DNA of 64,000 nt, taken from positions 16,662,922 through 16,726,921 of the forward strand of contig NC_079210.1 of the NCBI RefSeq assembly GCF_026745355.1. The letters run 5' to 3'. The DNA comes from Beta vulgaris subsp. vulgaris (Eukaryota > Streptophyta > Magnoliopsida > Caryophyllales > Amaranthaceae). How positions within the stretch are numbered: the stretch's first letter is position 1; each line of letters begins with the position of its first letter. Shown here one piece after another: positions 20,015 to 30,845 of this stretch. Under the pieces are notes generated by a model. The model was not told where the DNA came from. It saw only the letters and a list, made by a program, of their open reading frames with translations, and did no database searches. The position numbers and the translations under genes were made by a program.

Positions 20015-20390
20015 TGATTTGTGTCGCATGTTAGACCCCCATTTGCGTCGGACATGGGTCCGACACCATAGGTCTCGACGCAAATTAGGAAGACATGAAC
20101 TACATCGGATCAGGATGCGACGCAGATTTAGGAGTATTTTCGTTGGACGACAAGTGAAGTGCGACGCATATGACTCATGCACCCAAGCACAAGCAGCACC
20201 CAGTATTGTTTGCAAGGCAGTCATATGTGTCTGATGCAGATAAATATGCGACGCAGATGATGTGCCATTTGTGTCGCAGGTTTAGCAAAGTCTGACGCAA
20301 ATTATAATTTTTATGGCTAGCCAGGTGGTGGGCACATGATGTGCGTCGCATGTAGCATCAAAGTCCGACACAAATTTGTCAATTTTTATT
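20015..20390. repeat. Left subterminal repeats of the CACTA element
   Basis: At least ten variants of a core such as TGCGTCGGAC, CGACGCAAAT, GCGACGCAGAT, TGTGTCGCAGG occur in both orientations. In CACTA elements such subterminal motifs bind the TNPA-type protein. They match the motifs at the other end, 18 kb away. Confidence 0.75.
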
Positions 20391-20554
20391 TAAAAAAAAA
20401 AAATTTTGGATGCATTTTGCTGCGATTATACTCAACCATTGCAACATCTTATTTAGAGAACAGAATCGAAGAACCTATCACATTATAGAAGTCTCTGAAA
20501 AATCAAATCTGCCATATTTTACCAAGTCCAACAACAATAAGATCATTTCAAAAT

Positions 20555-21710
20555 ATGGTTTTTTCACCAAATACCCCCGACAAATCAAGAAATTCACCAT
20601 ATACCCTCAATGTTTCAGAAATGCACCGTATACACTTGAGTTTCGAAAACTGTACATCAGATACCCTTTTCCTAACTATCGTTAACCCACCGTTAGATTT
20701 ATTTACGATTTTACCATCATTAAGCCCTAATCCTAATTTAACCAAACCCTAACCCTAATTTAACCCTAATCCTAACCCTAAACCCTCCCCCTTACCCTTA
20801 CTCTACTCCTTGGCAGCCCCACCCCCTCCCCTCCACCCTACCCCAGCCTCCGCCCCTCCCCCTCCCCCACCGCCGATGTACGTGCCGACCTCCACCACCA
20901 CCACCGCCGATCTGCACTGGCCTCCCCCACCCCACCGACGTTGTGCATGCCGGCCTCCCCACACCCTGCGCGTCCGTTCACCGCAGACCACCCCCCACCC
21001 GTCGATTTCCCCCTCCCTTTTCCAGTCGATTTCCTCAACCCCACCCCATCTATTTCTCACTCTCTTGCCTGCACCCCCTCGATTTCACCACAGTGTCCTT
21101 AGATCGCCGGATTCTTTGGGCATATGGTGGAGGGGATGGGGTGCGACGATGGAGTGGAGGGGATGGGGTGCGACGATGGAGTGGAGGGGATGTGTCGACG
21201 GAAAAAGGAAGGGGAAAATTGACGGGGAGGGTTGGGGGGGCGATTAGTGGAGGGGATGGGGTGCGACGATGGAGTGGAGGGGATTGGATTTGGGGTGGGG
21301 TCTCATGTGTCGCTGCTATGTCGACGGTGAAGGGGAGGGAGTAATTGATGGAGACGAAGTGAGGGGACGGATAGCACCGGTGGAGGGGGAGGGGTGGGGG
21401 AGGGGCTGGGACGGTGGAGGGGCTGTGACGGTGGAGGGGGTGGGGGCTTGGGATGGGGTGGAGGGGAAGGGGAAGGGTGGGGGCTGGCAGGGTGTTAGTG
21501 TTAGGGGTGGGTTAGGGTTAGAATTAGAGTTAGATTAGAATTAGGGTTAGATTATAATTATGGCTTAACGTTAATAATGGCAAAATGGTAAATAGAGCTA
21601 ACGTTGAGATAACGGAAGTTAGAAAAAGGGCATCTGGTGCACGTTTTCGAAAACTGAAGGGTATATGGTGAATTTCTTGATTTGTCGGGGGTATTTGGTG
21701 AAAAAACCAT
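20555..21710. mobile_element. TIR element (Mutator-like or similar, non-autonomous) with telomere-like motifs
   Basis: The first 52 bp, starting ATGGTTTTTTCACC, are repeated without mismatch in inverted orientation at 21659-21710, and the inverted similarity goes on imperfectly for more than 100 bp. TCAAAAT flanks both sides (20548-20554, 21711-21717), a 7-bp duplication, perhaps an eroded 8-9 bp one. Inside the inverted arms are telomere-like CCCTAA repeats (about 20724-20790) and GGGTTAG repeats (about 21508-21560). The middle is strongly C-rich (20800-21080) then G-rich (21120-21490), with a 27-bp minisatellite. No transposase. The superfamily is uncertain: Mutator-like fits long TIRs and the duplication best. 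Confidence 0.7.
21125..21290. repeat. 27-bp minisatellite inside the TIR element
   Basis: The unit 'gtggaggggatggggtgcga' plus 'cgatgga' occurs twice in direct tandem near 21126-21185 and again after a spacer near 21247-21285. It is purine-skewed on the plus strand. ORFs over this region (20810-21538) are driven by the repeat and composition and are not supported as genes. Confidence 0.6.
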
Positions 21711-21741
21711 TCAAAATAAAATTAGATTAGCCAAAAATTGC

Positions 21742-23119
21742 TGATAAGTCATTTTTATATATAGTTTTTAGGTGCATTTAGGTTGCATTTTAGAGCATTT
21801 AGTTTCATATTTAGGTTGCATTTTAGAGCATTTAGTTTCATATTTAGGTTCATTATTGCATTATATTCTTAAGTTATGATTTTCTACTCCTATTCGGTAT
21901 GTTTTCTTTTTTTTTTATGAATTTCAGGCATTGATAACGTATTTGGAGTATGATTAACTAAACTTGAGTATTAGGAGCACTTGGAAAGAAGTAACAATGC
22001 ATAAGGATCGTATGGATATGTCATAGTACGAGTTTGAGCAAAAACGAAGCGGAAAATCATTAGAAGAAATGTGAAAAAAGAGTCATGTCTACTCTTCTGA
22101 TCATAACTTTTGATGTGCTCTTAAAATCGAGTAATTCCAGCAGATTTGGAAACTAGACTTGAAGAGCTTTCCAACGATAGTGTGAGACCTCGAGGACACT
22201 TCTAGTCAAGGAGTTATGCTTTCGGAAGATTGCACTGTTTCTGCTGGAATCTGCCACGCGTACGCGCGGATCACTAATCCGCCTATTAATGATTTAATTA
22301 AGACTTTCCTTATCTTGTAAATTACTTTCCTAGTCATATTAGGTGAATATTATTTAGATAGGTTTTCATTCTTTTTCTCTCTCCTCTCCCTTTCACGTTA
22401 TTTTTTATTCTCTTAGGTTTTAGTTTTCTCTCCTCTCTTTCTCTCTAGTTTTTAGTTGTAAACCCTAGTTTTCATCTCCTTCATTAATTCATGATTCTTT
22501 AGTTTCTTTCATTGATTTCTTTGATTATGTTTTCTTTATAGTTTTAGATTTCATTATTTATTTCATGATGAGTAGTTTTATATTCTAGGGTTTGGGAATC
22601 CATGTTTATATGTATTATTGATTGATATTTATTCATGGTTTGATTAGTTATTGATTTCTCTAATTGATTAGTGTTTTATTGTTAATCTTGCAATCTGATC
22701 AATTGTCTGATTAAATATTGCTAATATCGAGTCATAGATCGAGAGATAGTACTCTTTAGAGGCTTACCTACAATTAGCAAATCTGATTATGTTGAGCGAC
22801 CGTACTAGCATATGTTGATTTGAGAGCGTTAATGCCTGACCAAGGATTAACCGAGCTCTAGATATTGATTATTGAACTTGATGATATTTTGATAGTTATA
22901 AGTATAAACATGGTGAACCATTCCCTAGATCCTTTTTAGTTTGATTTTCGTATTTGATTAGTTTAGAACTTTAATTTCATATTCTTGATCTTGTTTAGTT
23001 TCTCTATACTTAGAATAGATTAAAACGACCATCTCTCTGTGGATTCGACCCTACTTACCTACTACATTGTTAGAAGGTTTTGCAGGAATTATTTTTGACG
23101 GGTGTACGACAACCTATCA
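21742..23119 (+). repeat. 5' LTR of the LARD-like element
   Basis: 1,378 bp, highly similar to 27442-28801 with scattered 1-2 bp gaps. Near its start a 48-bp piece ('ggtgcatttaggttgcattt' and following) is present twice, once more than in the 3' LTR, so a small tandem duplication arose after insertion. A CT-rich tract (about 22370-22450) may mark the transcript start region. Confidence 0.88.
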
Positions 23120-23124
23120 AATTT

Positions 23125-23142
23125 TGGCGCCGTTGCCGGGGA
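23125..23142 (+). other. Primer binding site of the LARD-like element
   Basis: TGGCGCCGTTGCCGGGGA, five bases after the 5' LTR. Known from plant Tat/Athila-type elements, where I recall it as complementary to the 3' end of an aspartate tRNA. It fixes the plus orientation. Confidence 0.85.
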
Positions 23143-23239
23143 GACGGTATTGTTTTATTTAGTTTTTATTGTTGGTGAGACTAAATTGTATATATTTTTT
23201 TTCCTTTTTGTGAATATTTTTTTTTTTTTTTTTTGTATC

Positions 23240-24379
23240 ATGGAGTCATGCTATTTTGATGATGGGGATAATTATTTTGCTAGGCAACATAGTAATAATT
23301 CTTGGAATTCTCATGTTTACAGTTTTGATGCATCATATCAAAATCCTCCCAATTTTTGCATGAGTTCTCCTGAATTACCTATATGTTATGTGAACCCGTG
23401 TAATGGTAGTAATTTAGAGCAATTTTTTCTTTTCCTCAGTATGAGAATGAAGTGTTCTGGAAGTATTATCATAGGCTTGGTGATTTTATTGGTCCTAATC
23501 ATGGAATTGAACAGTGGGATATGTGCCTAGTGATTTATGAGGGGTTAAATGAAGAGACTAGGATGATGGTAGAATCAATGTCTAATGGGGATTTTCTATT
23601 CCAATCACCATATTATTGTTGGGATTTAATTGTGTGGTTGGCTAAGGATAATTACGAGTGGGAGATATCTTCATCTGCTCTTCACCCCAAACTTACATGA
23701 CACCACTCCCTTATTGTTCTAATTGTCAGTCTAATTGTCATGATTTTTCTTCGTATGATGTGAGTCATGTGACTTTAGTAGATGATTTTGACCCCTCTTC
23801 CCAATTAGAATGCCAATCTACTAAGAATTCTAGCCCCAATCCGTTTATTTATGATGATAATGAGGGTGGATAATAAATGAGAGCTATTGGGATCATGAAA
23901 AGATTGAAAGAACGACTAATGTGATGGATGTTTTGCAGGAGGAAGAATTCATAGTTGAAATTTCCTCTCTGGAGGAAAGTCAAGTTGAGCGTGAGGTGAT
24001 TTATGAGTCTTTATCGGTACCACCTACTGTTTTTGAGTCTCATGTTCCATTCTCTCAAAAACTTGATCTTATTCCTTCTTCCCATCTATTATATCCTCCA
24101 TCGTTCTTTCTTTCTCCCCCTTTGAATGACTCACATGATAATGTAAATAACGTACCATTAGTTTCTTTTTCTTCTTTTAAGTCATGTAAAAACACTAACA
24201 ATTTTTCTTTTTCTGCTTCTTGTAAATATAATTTTTCCTTTGATTTTTCTTTTTGTAGTTTTAGTAAATTTTTAGGACTAACTTTTTTTATTTTTCCTTT
24301 CTACTCTTATATAATATGCTCTGAGATGTTTGCAGGAACGCATGATAAACTTCTTCGAGCATTGAACTGTTATGAGTAA
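23240..24379 (+). pseudogene. Gag-like gene of the LARD-like element, frameshifted
   Basis: The ATG at 23240 begins 'MESCYFDDGDNYFARQ'. After a frame change near 23430 the segment 'NEVFWKYYHRLGDF' ... 'YEGLNEETRMMVESMSNG' ... 'CWDLIVWLAKDNYEW' resembles the retrotransposon gag domain of Athila-type proteins ('YEGL' and 'VES' signatures). Another frame change near 23690 leads through a Ser/Cys-rich stretch and, from 23921, an acidic then Ser/Phe-rich part, ending 'GTHDKLLRALNCYE' at 24379. That ending recurs, as I recall, at the C-terminus of Athila-like plant proteins. The product would package element RNA. Two shifts and one stop near 23873 mark decay in this copy. Confidence 0.6.
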
Positions 24380-24594
24380 TCTACTAATCTTATTTTTTAA
24401 AATTGAATTCACTTGACTTCAATTTTTGTAGGTTAGTTATTTTTATTTCTTATTTTTGTGAATTCACTTGAATTCTCATTTTTCTTATTTTAGTTAGTTA
24501 ATTTATGTAATTTTTTTATTTGCCTTTGGATTCACTTGAATTCGTTTTTTTAATTTGTTTTAGTCCACTAACGAACTAATAAAATTTGTGAGTT
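24380..24594. repeat. Short repeats after the gag-like gene
   Basis: The motif ATTCACTTGAATTC and variants occurs three to four times between 24405 and 24545, in T-rich sequence. No coding. Confidence 0.5.
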
Positions 24595-25581
24595 GTGCAG
24601 CTCTCTGCCCAGCCTGCTAGTTATTTTGCGTTAGATGGCTTACCCAGCGACCAATGGGCCAATTACCTTGTGCAATGCAAGTTTCCTGCTCAGCCCAATG
24701 GTCTGCCAGCGTTCGCTGGTTGCTTCGTGAAAAAAAAAAAAAAAAAAAAAAAGGAAAGCAGCAGTGCCGCACAATTCTCCTTCACCAATGCGCACGGGAG
24801 AGCGCCATCACCGGCGACTTGCTCTGACGCCCACCACCGCCGTTCCCCAGCCTTCGCACAACCTGCACCCCTCTGTACCTTCTTCGCGTCTACACCAGCC
24901 ACCATTGACGGATTGACCCCCTTTCCTCATGTCCTTTGTCCTCACTTCCACCCACAAACTTCCTCCGTTCGTATAACAAGCACTGTATCTTCACATTCAA
25001 TCACTGTCACCGGCGCACTATCGCCGGCGTCCACACCGCACACCACCCCACTCCTCTCCTTCGAACTTTTTTTTCCCCCCTGTTCTTTCTTTCGTCCTTC
25101 ACAAACCTCTGCACGCCACTCTCCCTCAAGCATTCTCCCCCCTCTCATCACAGCGCAACGATCACCGGTTATCCTCGCCGGCACCCACCAATACCACTCG
25201 CGACTCCCTCCTGCTCTGGGCAGCAATCCATTGCCTTCGCAGCCTACATCCGCCCTGCCTCAGTCCATCCTCTCCTGCCGTCCTTCTGCTTCTCACCGGC
25301 GCAACACACATGCGCTCCCACTCGCCGCCATAATCACCTCCTTCGACACACCAGCCGCCATCCCCCAGCCCCAATCCTTCCATGTCCTGTTTCACGCACC
25401 TTTTCCCTTCTCTTCTTTCGTTTCTTTCTTTCTTTGTTTCTCCTTTTTATTTTATTTCTTATTTCTCTTTTCCTTTTATTTTATATTATTCCGATTTTCT
25501 TTTCTCTTTTCTATTTCTTTTCCTTTTTTGTGTTTAATTTCTTTTGTTAGTATATATTTTTTTTTCCCAATGGCTTTCTAA
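24595..25581 (+). other. GC-rich island with a long low-complexity ORF inside the LARD-like element
   Basis: Directly after TTGTGCAG, a splice-acceptor-like sequence, the composition shifts from T-rich to CG-rich until about 25400, then to a T/C-rich tail. A 328-codon open frame spans it but is Ser/Pro/His-rich with a poly-Lys run from A's at 24731-24753 and a Phe/Leu-rich end; no domain is visible. An overlapping frame (24936-25550) is just as open, which suggests composition rather than coding. It may be a piece of captured genomic DNA or a conserved non-coding part of this element family. I see no function. Confidence 0.35.
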
Positions 25582-27441
25582 AATTTTTTTCTTAATGATT
25601 CTTATAGGATTCTTTCAAATAGGCATCAAATTGGTCCAAGTTCGCCTTTGTGAAGCATTATGACATGATTTTTGAGCGCATTTGACTTTTCTCCCCAATT
25701 AATTGGGTAGTAAGCATCTTTTCTCACTTTTAATTGTCATTAATGTTCCCCTCAAAAAAAAAAAATTGTCATTAATGTTCATCTCATATTTTTGCTTGGA
25801 TTTTTGTTTGGATGTCATCTTGTTGAGAATTCTTTTTGAAGACATTGATTGAATTATTGGATTGTCTGAATTTGTGTGTGGTTTTTGTGGTGTTGCGGTT
25901 TTTGGTGGGTAACCTTGGTGATTTGGTGATTTAGGGTTTGGATTTCTTTCCTTTTCTGAACTGGTTTATACAGTGAGGACACTGCAAATTCTAGCTTGGG
26001 GGAGGAATATTCTATCTTTTATTGCTTTTTAGTGTAGATTTCATTGCTTTTGTAGGATGTTGCACGGTTTGTACTGCTTATTAGGAGTGGGAGTTTACGT
26101 GTAACCAAAAAAAATTTACTGCTTTCTTAGTTGCATTAGCATATTTCATCTCATATTAAATTTCATCTCATTTTAGTTGCATCTATGGGACTACTGCTAA
26201 GACTTTTTGAGAACCTTGTTGATATTTTACTACATTTGTTAAGTGTCACTCATCTTGTTCATGATACTTCATAGCACGATTGTTTCGCAATTGATTGTTT
26301 GTGGTAAGATTGATTGATCTCTCCCTGGCTCAATTTAACATTACTATGCAGACACCTTAACCTAAGTGAGCTTTTGTGCCTATAAACTGACGTATCCGTG
26401 TCAGTTCTGTTCTTTCATGTGTGATTAGTTCCTCGTTGTTGCATTGATCTTGACTTTGACTTGGTACTCCTTAATATTTGACAGTGCATACATTTGATAT
26501 GATTGAGGCGTTTCATTTGATGATCTTAGCTCCAGAGTTATTCTTCTTTTCATATTATCCTTCCTTTAGCTCCGCTGAGCCTTTTCTGACTTTGTTCGAT
26601 TGTTACCTACATTACAAGCCTTGACCTTATTTGATTCTTGTCCCAAGCCTAGCTTGGGGGAGCGAGTATTAGTTTTGTTTTGGTTTGTATTGAATTGAAG
26701 TGCTCTATTTGTGGTTAGAAGAATGAAAAGTATGTTTAGTGAGCTTTGAAATTGAATTGAAAGTGTGAAAAAAAAACACAAAAAAAAAGTGAAAAATGAA
26801 ATGAAAAAATATGTGAAAAGAGTTGTGAATAAAGTGAAATAAAAAGGGTTATGATTGAATTTCTTGAGTGAAAAAGGTTGTTGATTATATTTGGAGATTG
26901 TTGGTTGTTGCACGGAGTTGTGATATATATTGGTCATGTTTTCAGTTATATGATGCTCCCCCTTCTCGGTTTTTCCACCCATTCCAAATTATTTCCATAC
27001 CTTTAACCTCCACCCATTACAACCCTAAAAGTCCTCTTGATCATCATGTATTGTATTGTTGAGTATTAAGTGAGTCAAAAAGTCAAAGTTAAAGAGTATT
27101 TGCTTCATCTGAGTCGACTTATTTAGGTTGAGAGTCATTATTTATCCCTTAAACACATGAGAGATTTGAGTGCACATAACTATAGTGAGGTCTGTCATGT
27201 TTTGTTAAATCCAGCTTGGGGAAGATGGTCTGTGGTATGATTGGAGAGTCGATTGCGATACATGACATGCTATGCGGCTTTGTTCAAGCTTATTTCGATA
27301 CTTGGTTTATGTAGTGATTATATCTATTGTGTTCTCAATTGATTTTAGCCCTGTTGTATATCCTATATTGTAGGTTGTCTAACTTTTTGATGTCTAAGTC
27401 TTATTGCTTGAGGACAAGCAATGGTTTAGCTTAGGGGAGTT
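25582..27441 (+). other. Non-coding 3' part of the LARD-like element with repeated polypurine-like motifs
   Basis: T-rich sequence without ORFs. The motif AGCTTGGGG occurs at 25993, 26651 and 27213 and a variant AGCTTAGGGGAG ends at the 3' LTR (27428). A short inverted repeat in 'TTGCTTGAGGACAAGCAA' lies at about 27404-27421, just before the final polypurine tract; this combination is common in plant Ty3-type elements. A small AAAAAAAC-rich patch is near 26770-26840. Confidence 0.6.
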
Positions 27442-28801
27442 TGATAAGTCATTTTATATATAGTTTTTAGGTGCATTTAGGTTGCATTTTAGAGCATTTA
27501 GTTTCATATTTAGGTTCATTATTGCATTATATTTTTAAGTTATGATTTTCTACTCCTATCGGTATGTTTTCTTATTTTTGATGAATTTCAGGCATTGATA
27601 ACGTATTTGGAGTATGATTAACTAAACTTGAGTATTAGGAGCACTTGGAAAGAAGTAACAATGCATAAGGATCATATGGATATGTCACAGTACGAGTTTG
27701 AGCAAAAAGAAGCGGAAAATCATTAGAAGAAATGTGAAAAAGAGTCATGTCTACTCTTCTGATCATAACTTTTGATGTGCTCCTTAAAATCGAGTAATTC
27801 TAGCAGATTTAGAAACTAGACTTGAAGAGCTTTCCAACGATAGGTGGCAGACCCCGAGGACACTTCTAGTCAAGGAGTTATGCTTTCGAAGATTGCACTG
27901 TTTCTGCTGGAATCTGCCACGCGTACGCGCGGATCACTAATCCGCCTATTAATGATTTAATAAAGACTTTCCTTATCTTGTAAAATTACTTTCCTAGTCA
28001 TATTAGGTGAATATTATTTAGATAGGTTTTCATTCTTTTTCTCTCTCCTCCTCTCCTCTCACGTTATTTTTATTCTCTTAGGTTTTAGTTTTCTCTTCTC
28101 TTTCTCTCTAGTTTTTAGTTGTAAACCCTAGTTTTCATCTCCTTCATTAATTCATGATTTCTTTTAGTTTCTTTCATTGATTTCTTTGATTATGTTTTCT
28201 TTTATAGTTTTAGATTTCATTATTTATTTCATGATAGAGTAGTTTTTATATCTAGGATTTTGGGAATCCATGTTTATATGTTATGATTTGATTGATATTT
28301 ATTCATGGTTTGATTAGTTATTGATTTCTCTAATTGATTAGTGTTTTATTGTTAATCTTGCAATCTGATCAATTGTCTGATTAAATATTGCTAATATCGA
28401 GTCATAGGTCGAGAGATAGTACCCTTTAGAGACTTACCTACAATTAGCAAATCTGATTATGTTGAGCGACCGTACTAGCATATGTTGATTTGAGAGCTTT
28501 AATGCCTGACCAAGGATTAACCTATGCTTTAGATATATGATTAATTGAACTGTGATGATATTTTGATAGTTTATAAGTATAAACATGGTGAACCATTGCC
28601 CTAGATCCTTTTTAGTTTGATTTTCGTAATTTGACTAGTTTAGAACTTTAGTATTCATATTCTTGATCTTGTTTAGTTTCTCTATACCTTAGAAATTAGA
28701 TTAAAACGACCATCTCTCTGTGGATTCGACCCTACTTACCCTACTACATTGTTAGAAGGTTTTGCAGGAATTATCTTTGACGGGTGTACGAAAACCTATC
28801 A
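27442..28801 (+). repeat. 3' LTR of the LARD-like element
   Basis: 1,360 bp from TGATAAGTC to CCTATCA, matching 21742-23119. AATGC follows. The high similarity of the LTR pair implies a young insertion compared with the CACTA element around it. Confidence 0.88.
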
Positions 28802-29004
28802 AATGCAAAGTAGAATACAATCGTCTTTTACAAAGTGGTTTTTACAAACAATCAGATCTACAAAATCAACACAATTGCCAAAATTAAACAATGAAGCCCA
28901 AAATTGCTCTAACATCAAACAAACTAGAAAATTAAGAGTGTGAGAACAGGACAACAAAGCGGCAATACTGCGCAACAACGTGAGTGGTAGACGGTAGGCA
29001 GCAC
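28802..29004. other. CACTA interior between two insertions
   Basis: About 200 bp belonging to the CACTA element, with no recognised motif. It ends in AGCAC (29000-29004), the target duplication of the next insertion. Confidence 0.55.
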
Positions 29005-30845
29005 TGTAACACCCCCAAATTTCTCTCTTTTGGAAAACTTATTTTAATATAAAACTACTTGAGAAACTTGAGAGTATTACCGCCACGTGATAACGTTAAA
29101 GGCTTTAATACTTACTACTAACTGAACTTTAACTAATGCAGCGGAAATAACTTAAATAACTTCTCTTTATTAATCTATATATTATTGTACAACTATATAA
29201 CAATGGAAATAAAGAAAATAAAATAACAACTCCTTGACTAATTATGATTCCTCACTAGCTCCCCCATATGAAGTATGCATCATATCAACCTGTAAAATAT
29301 GCTCGCCAAAATAAGGTCATCACAGGGAGAAAGCCATAAAACAAAACAAAAAAAAAAAACAAAAACGTGTCAGTAAAAACACTTAGTACATGTATATGCG
29401 GCATATTAAACACTTTATTTAATTAAACTTTTGAAATATCTAATTTCAAAACACAACCTTTATGGATACTTGAAAATACTTGTAAAATATAAAGTATATA
29501 ACTTTAATAAAAACTCATTTTCCTTGCCTAAGTTCCTTGCCTAAAGTGATGCACCCCCCCCACCCCCAAGTTTAGTATTCCTTACCGAGTCTATTACGAG
29601 GGGTTACTACCTTGTCCACATGACTTATACAAAAAGTACATGGGTACATAATATAATGGCTACCTTTCTTGCTAATAAATAACAAGCCGTTGCCTCTTCA
29701 TAATTGTGATCATAAAATATCATATATCTAACAAAAATTCTTCTGAAATAATCCTCCTTTAAAAAGAATTATAATTCTCAAAACTTAGTCATATAAAGGC
29801 ATATATAAAATACCTTGCTCAAGGGTTAACCTTTGAAAAATAATAGTAGTTCAAAAAAAACTCCTTTTTAAATATTTAAACATGAATCAAAAGATCAAAC
29901 TCCTTCTAAAATATTTGAATATAAATTCAAAGATCAAACTTTATAAATATATTAAACGAAAGACATACTTCAAAGTTCATAAATTAAAATTTGTGAACAT
30001 TCAAACATGTTCATATAAAACAGATGCAGTGCATAATAGAACTCATAAAACATGTATTTCAATCCAAAATATTTTCCTAAAAAACATGATACTACACTTA
30101 CAAAACAATTATTAAAGATCTACAAATACACGCATCTTGAAAATTAATAATTACTAGGGAATAAGAGAAAGTTAGGGTAAGAGGGAGAGAGAGTTAAAAC
30201 TTGAGAAAAGAGATGTATTTCTCAAATTTGGTGTGAAAAATATGATGAGTGGAGACTCGTATTTATAATAGTTGGAGAAGTAGAATCGAAATAGGAATAG
30301 GAAACCAAAAGATAAATATAGGGAAAAGGATAAACTAATCTAGCTAAAATATAACTAATATTTACGCTTATCCAACTAAGATTAGGAAAAGATATAAATT
30401 ATCTCATAATACATATTTATATAAGGTAAAATAATTAAAAATAGATAAGAAAAAGGAAGTAAAAACCAAAAACTAACAAAAACTTCATAAAACAACCGCG
30501 TCAGATGCGCGACCAGAATTTTTTCTTTTTCTTTTTATAAGTCTTTTTTTTTCTTTTTGTAAAATTTTTTTTTTTCCTTCTTTTCTAAACCTTTTTAGAT
30601 TCTTTTCAAAACATTTTTAATTTTATTTTGAACCAAAATATTTGGGTTTTAAAACTAGTAAACTTAGGCTCAACATCTATTTGGACTAGAATTTTTATTT
30701 AAATACCCAAAACCTTTCTTATAAAAGCCTTTTTTAAAAATCTATTTTAGTAAATGACAAGTCTTGTTCGTAAATAAAACCTTTTAAAACTAAAATTTTT
30801 CTGAAAATATAAATATTAACTTACTAAAAAATACGGAGTATTACA
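29005..30845 (-). repeat. 3' LTR of the coding-less Tekay-type element
   Basis: 1,841 bp, TGTAACACCC to GGAGTATTACA. The same sequence is found at 33789-35427 plus 37335-37508. AT-rich; a CACGTG palindrome occurs at about 29083 and again in the other LTR. Confidence 0.85.

Larger units (their letters stand above)
21742..28801 (+). mobile_element. LARD-like LTR retrotransposon with Tat/Athila-type primer site, no pol
   Basis: LTRs of 1,378 bp (21742-23119) and 1,360 bp (27442-28801) start TGATAAGTC and end ACCTATCA. Flanks ATTGC (21737-21741) and AATGC (28802-28806) agree at four of five positions. The primer site TGGCGCCGTTGCCGGGGA (23125-23142) is the one used by Tat/Athila-type elements, and the polypurine tract TAGGGGAGT adjoins the 3' LTR. 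The 4.3-kb internal part carries a gag-like gene (23240-24379) but no protease, polymerase or integrase. It is thus a large retrotransposon derivative depending on another element's enzymes. Confidence 0.88.

Noticed and set aside
20724..20790. CCCTAA repeats as interstitial telomere sequence
   Set aside because: Degenerate and mirrored by GGGTTAG at the other arm of a TIR element, so they are part of that element and not a telomere scar.
20803..21538. Gly/Pro-rich frames on both strands around 21 kb
   Set aside because: The region is C-rich then G-rich with a minisatellite inside a TIR element; frames stay open because of composition.
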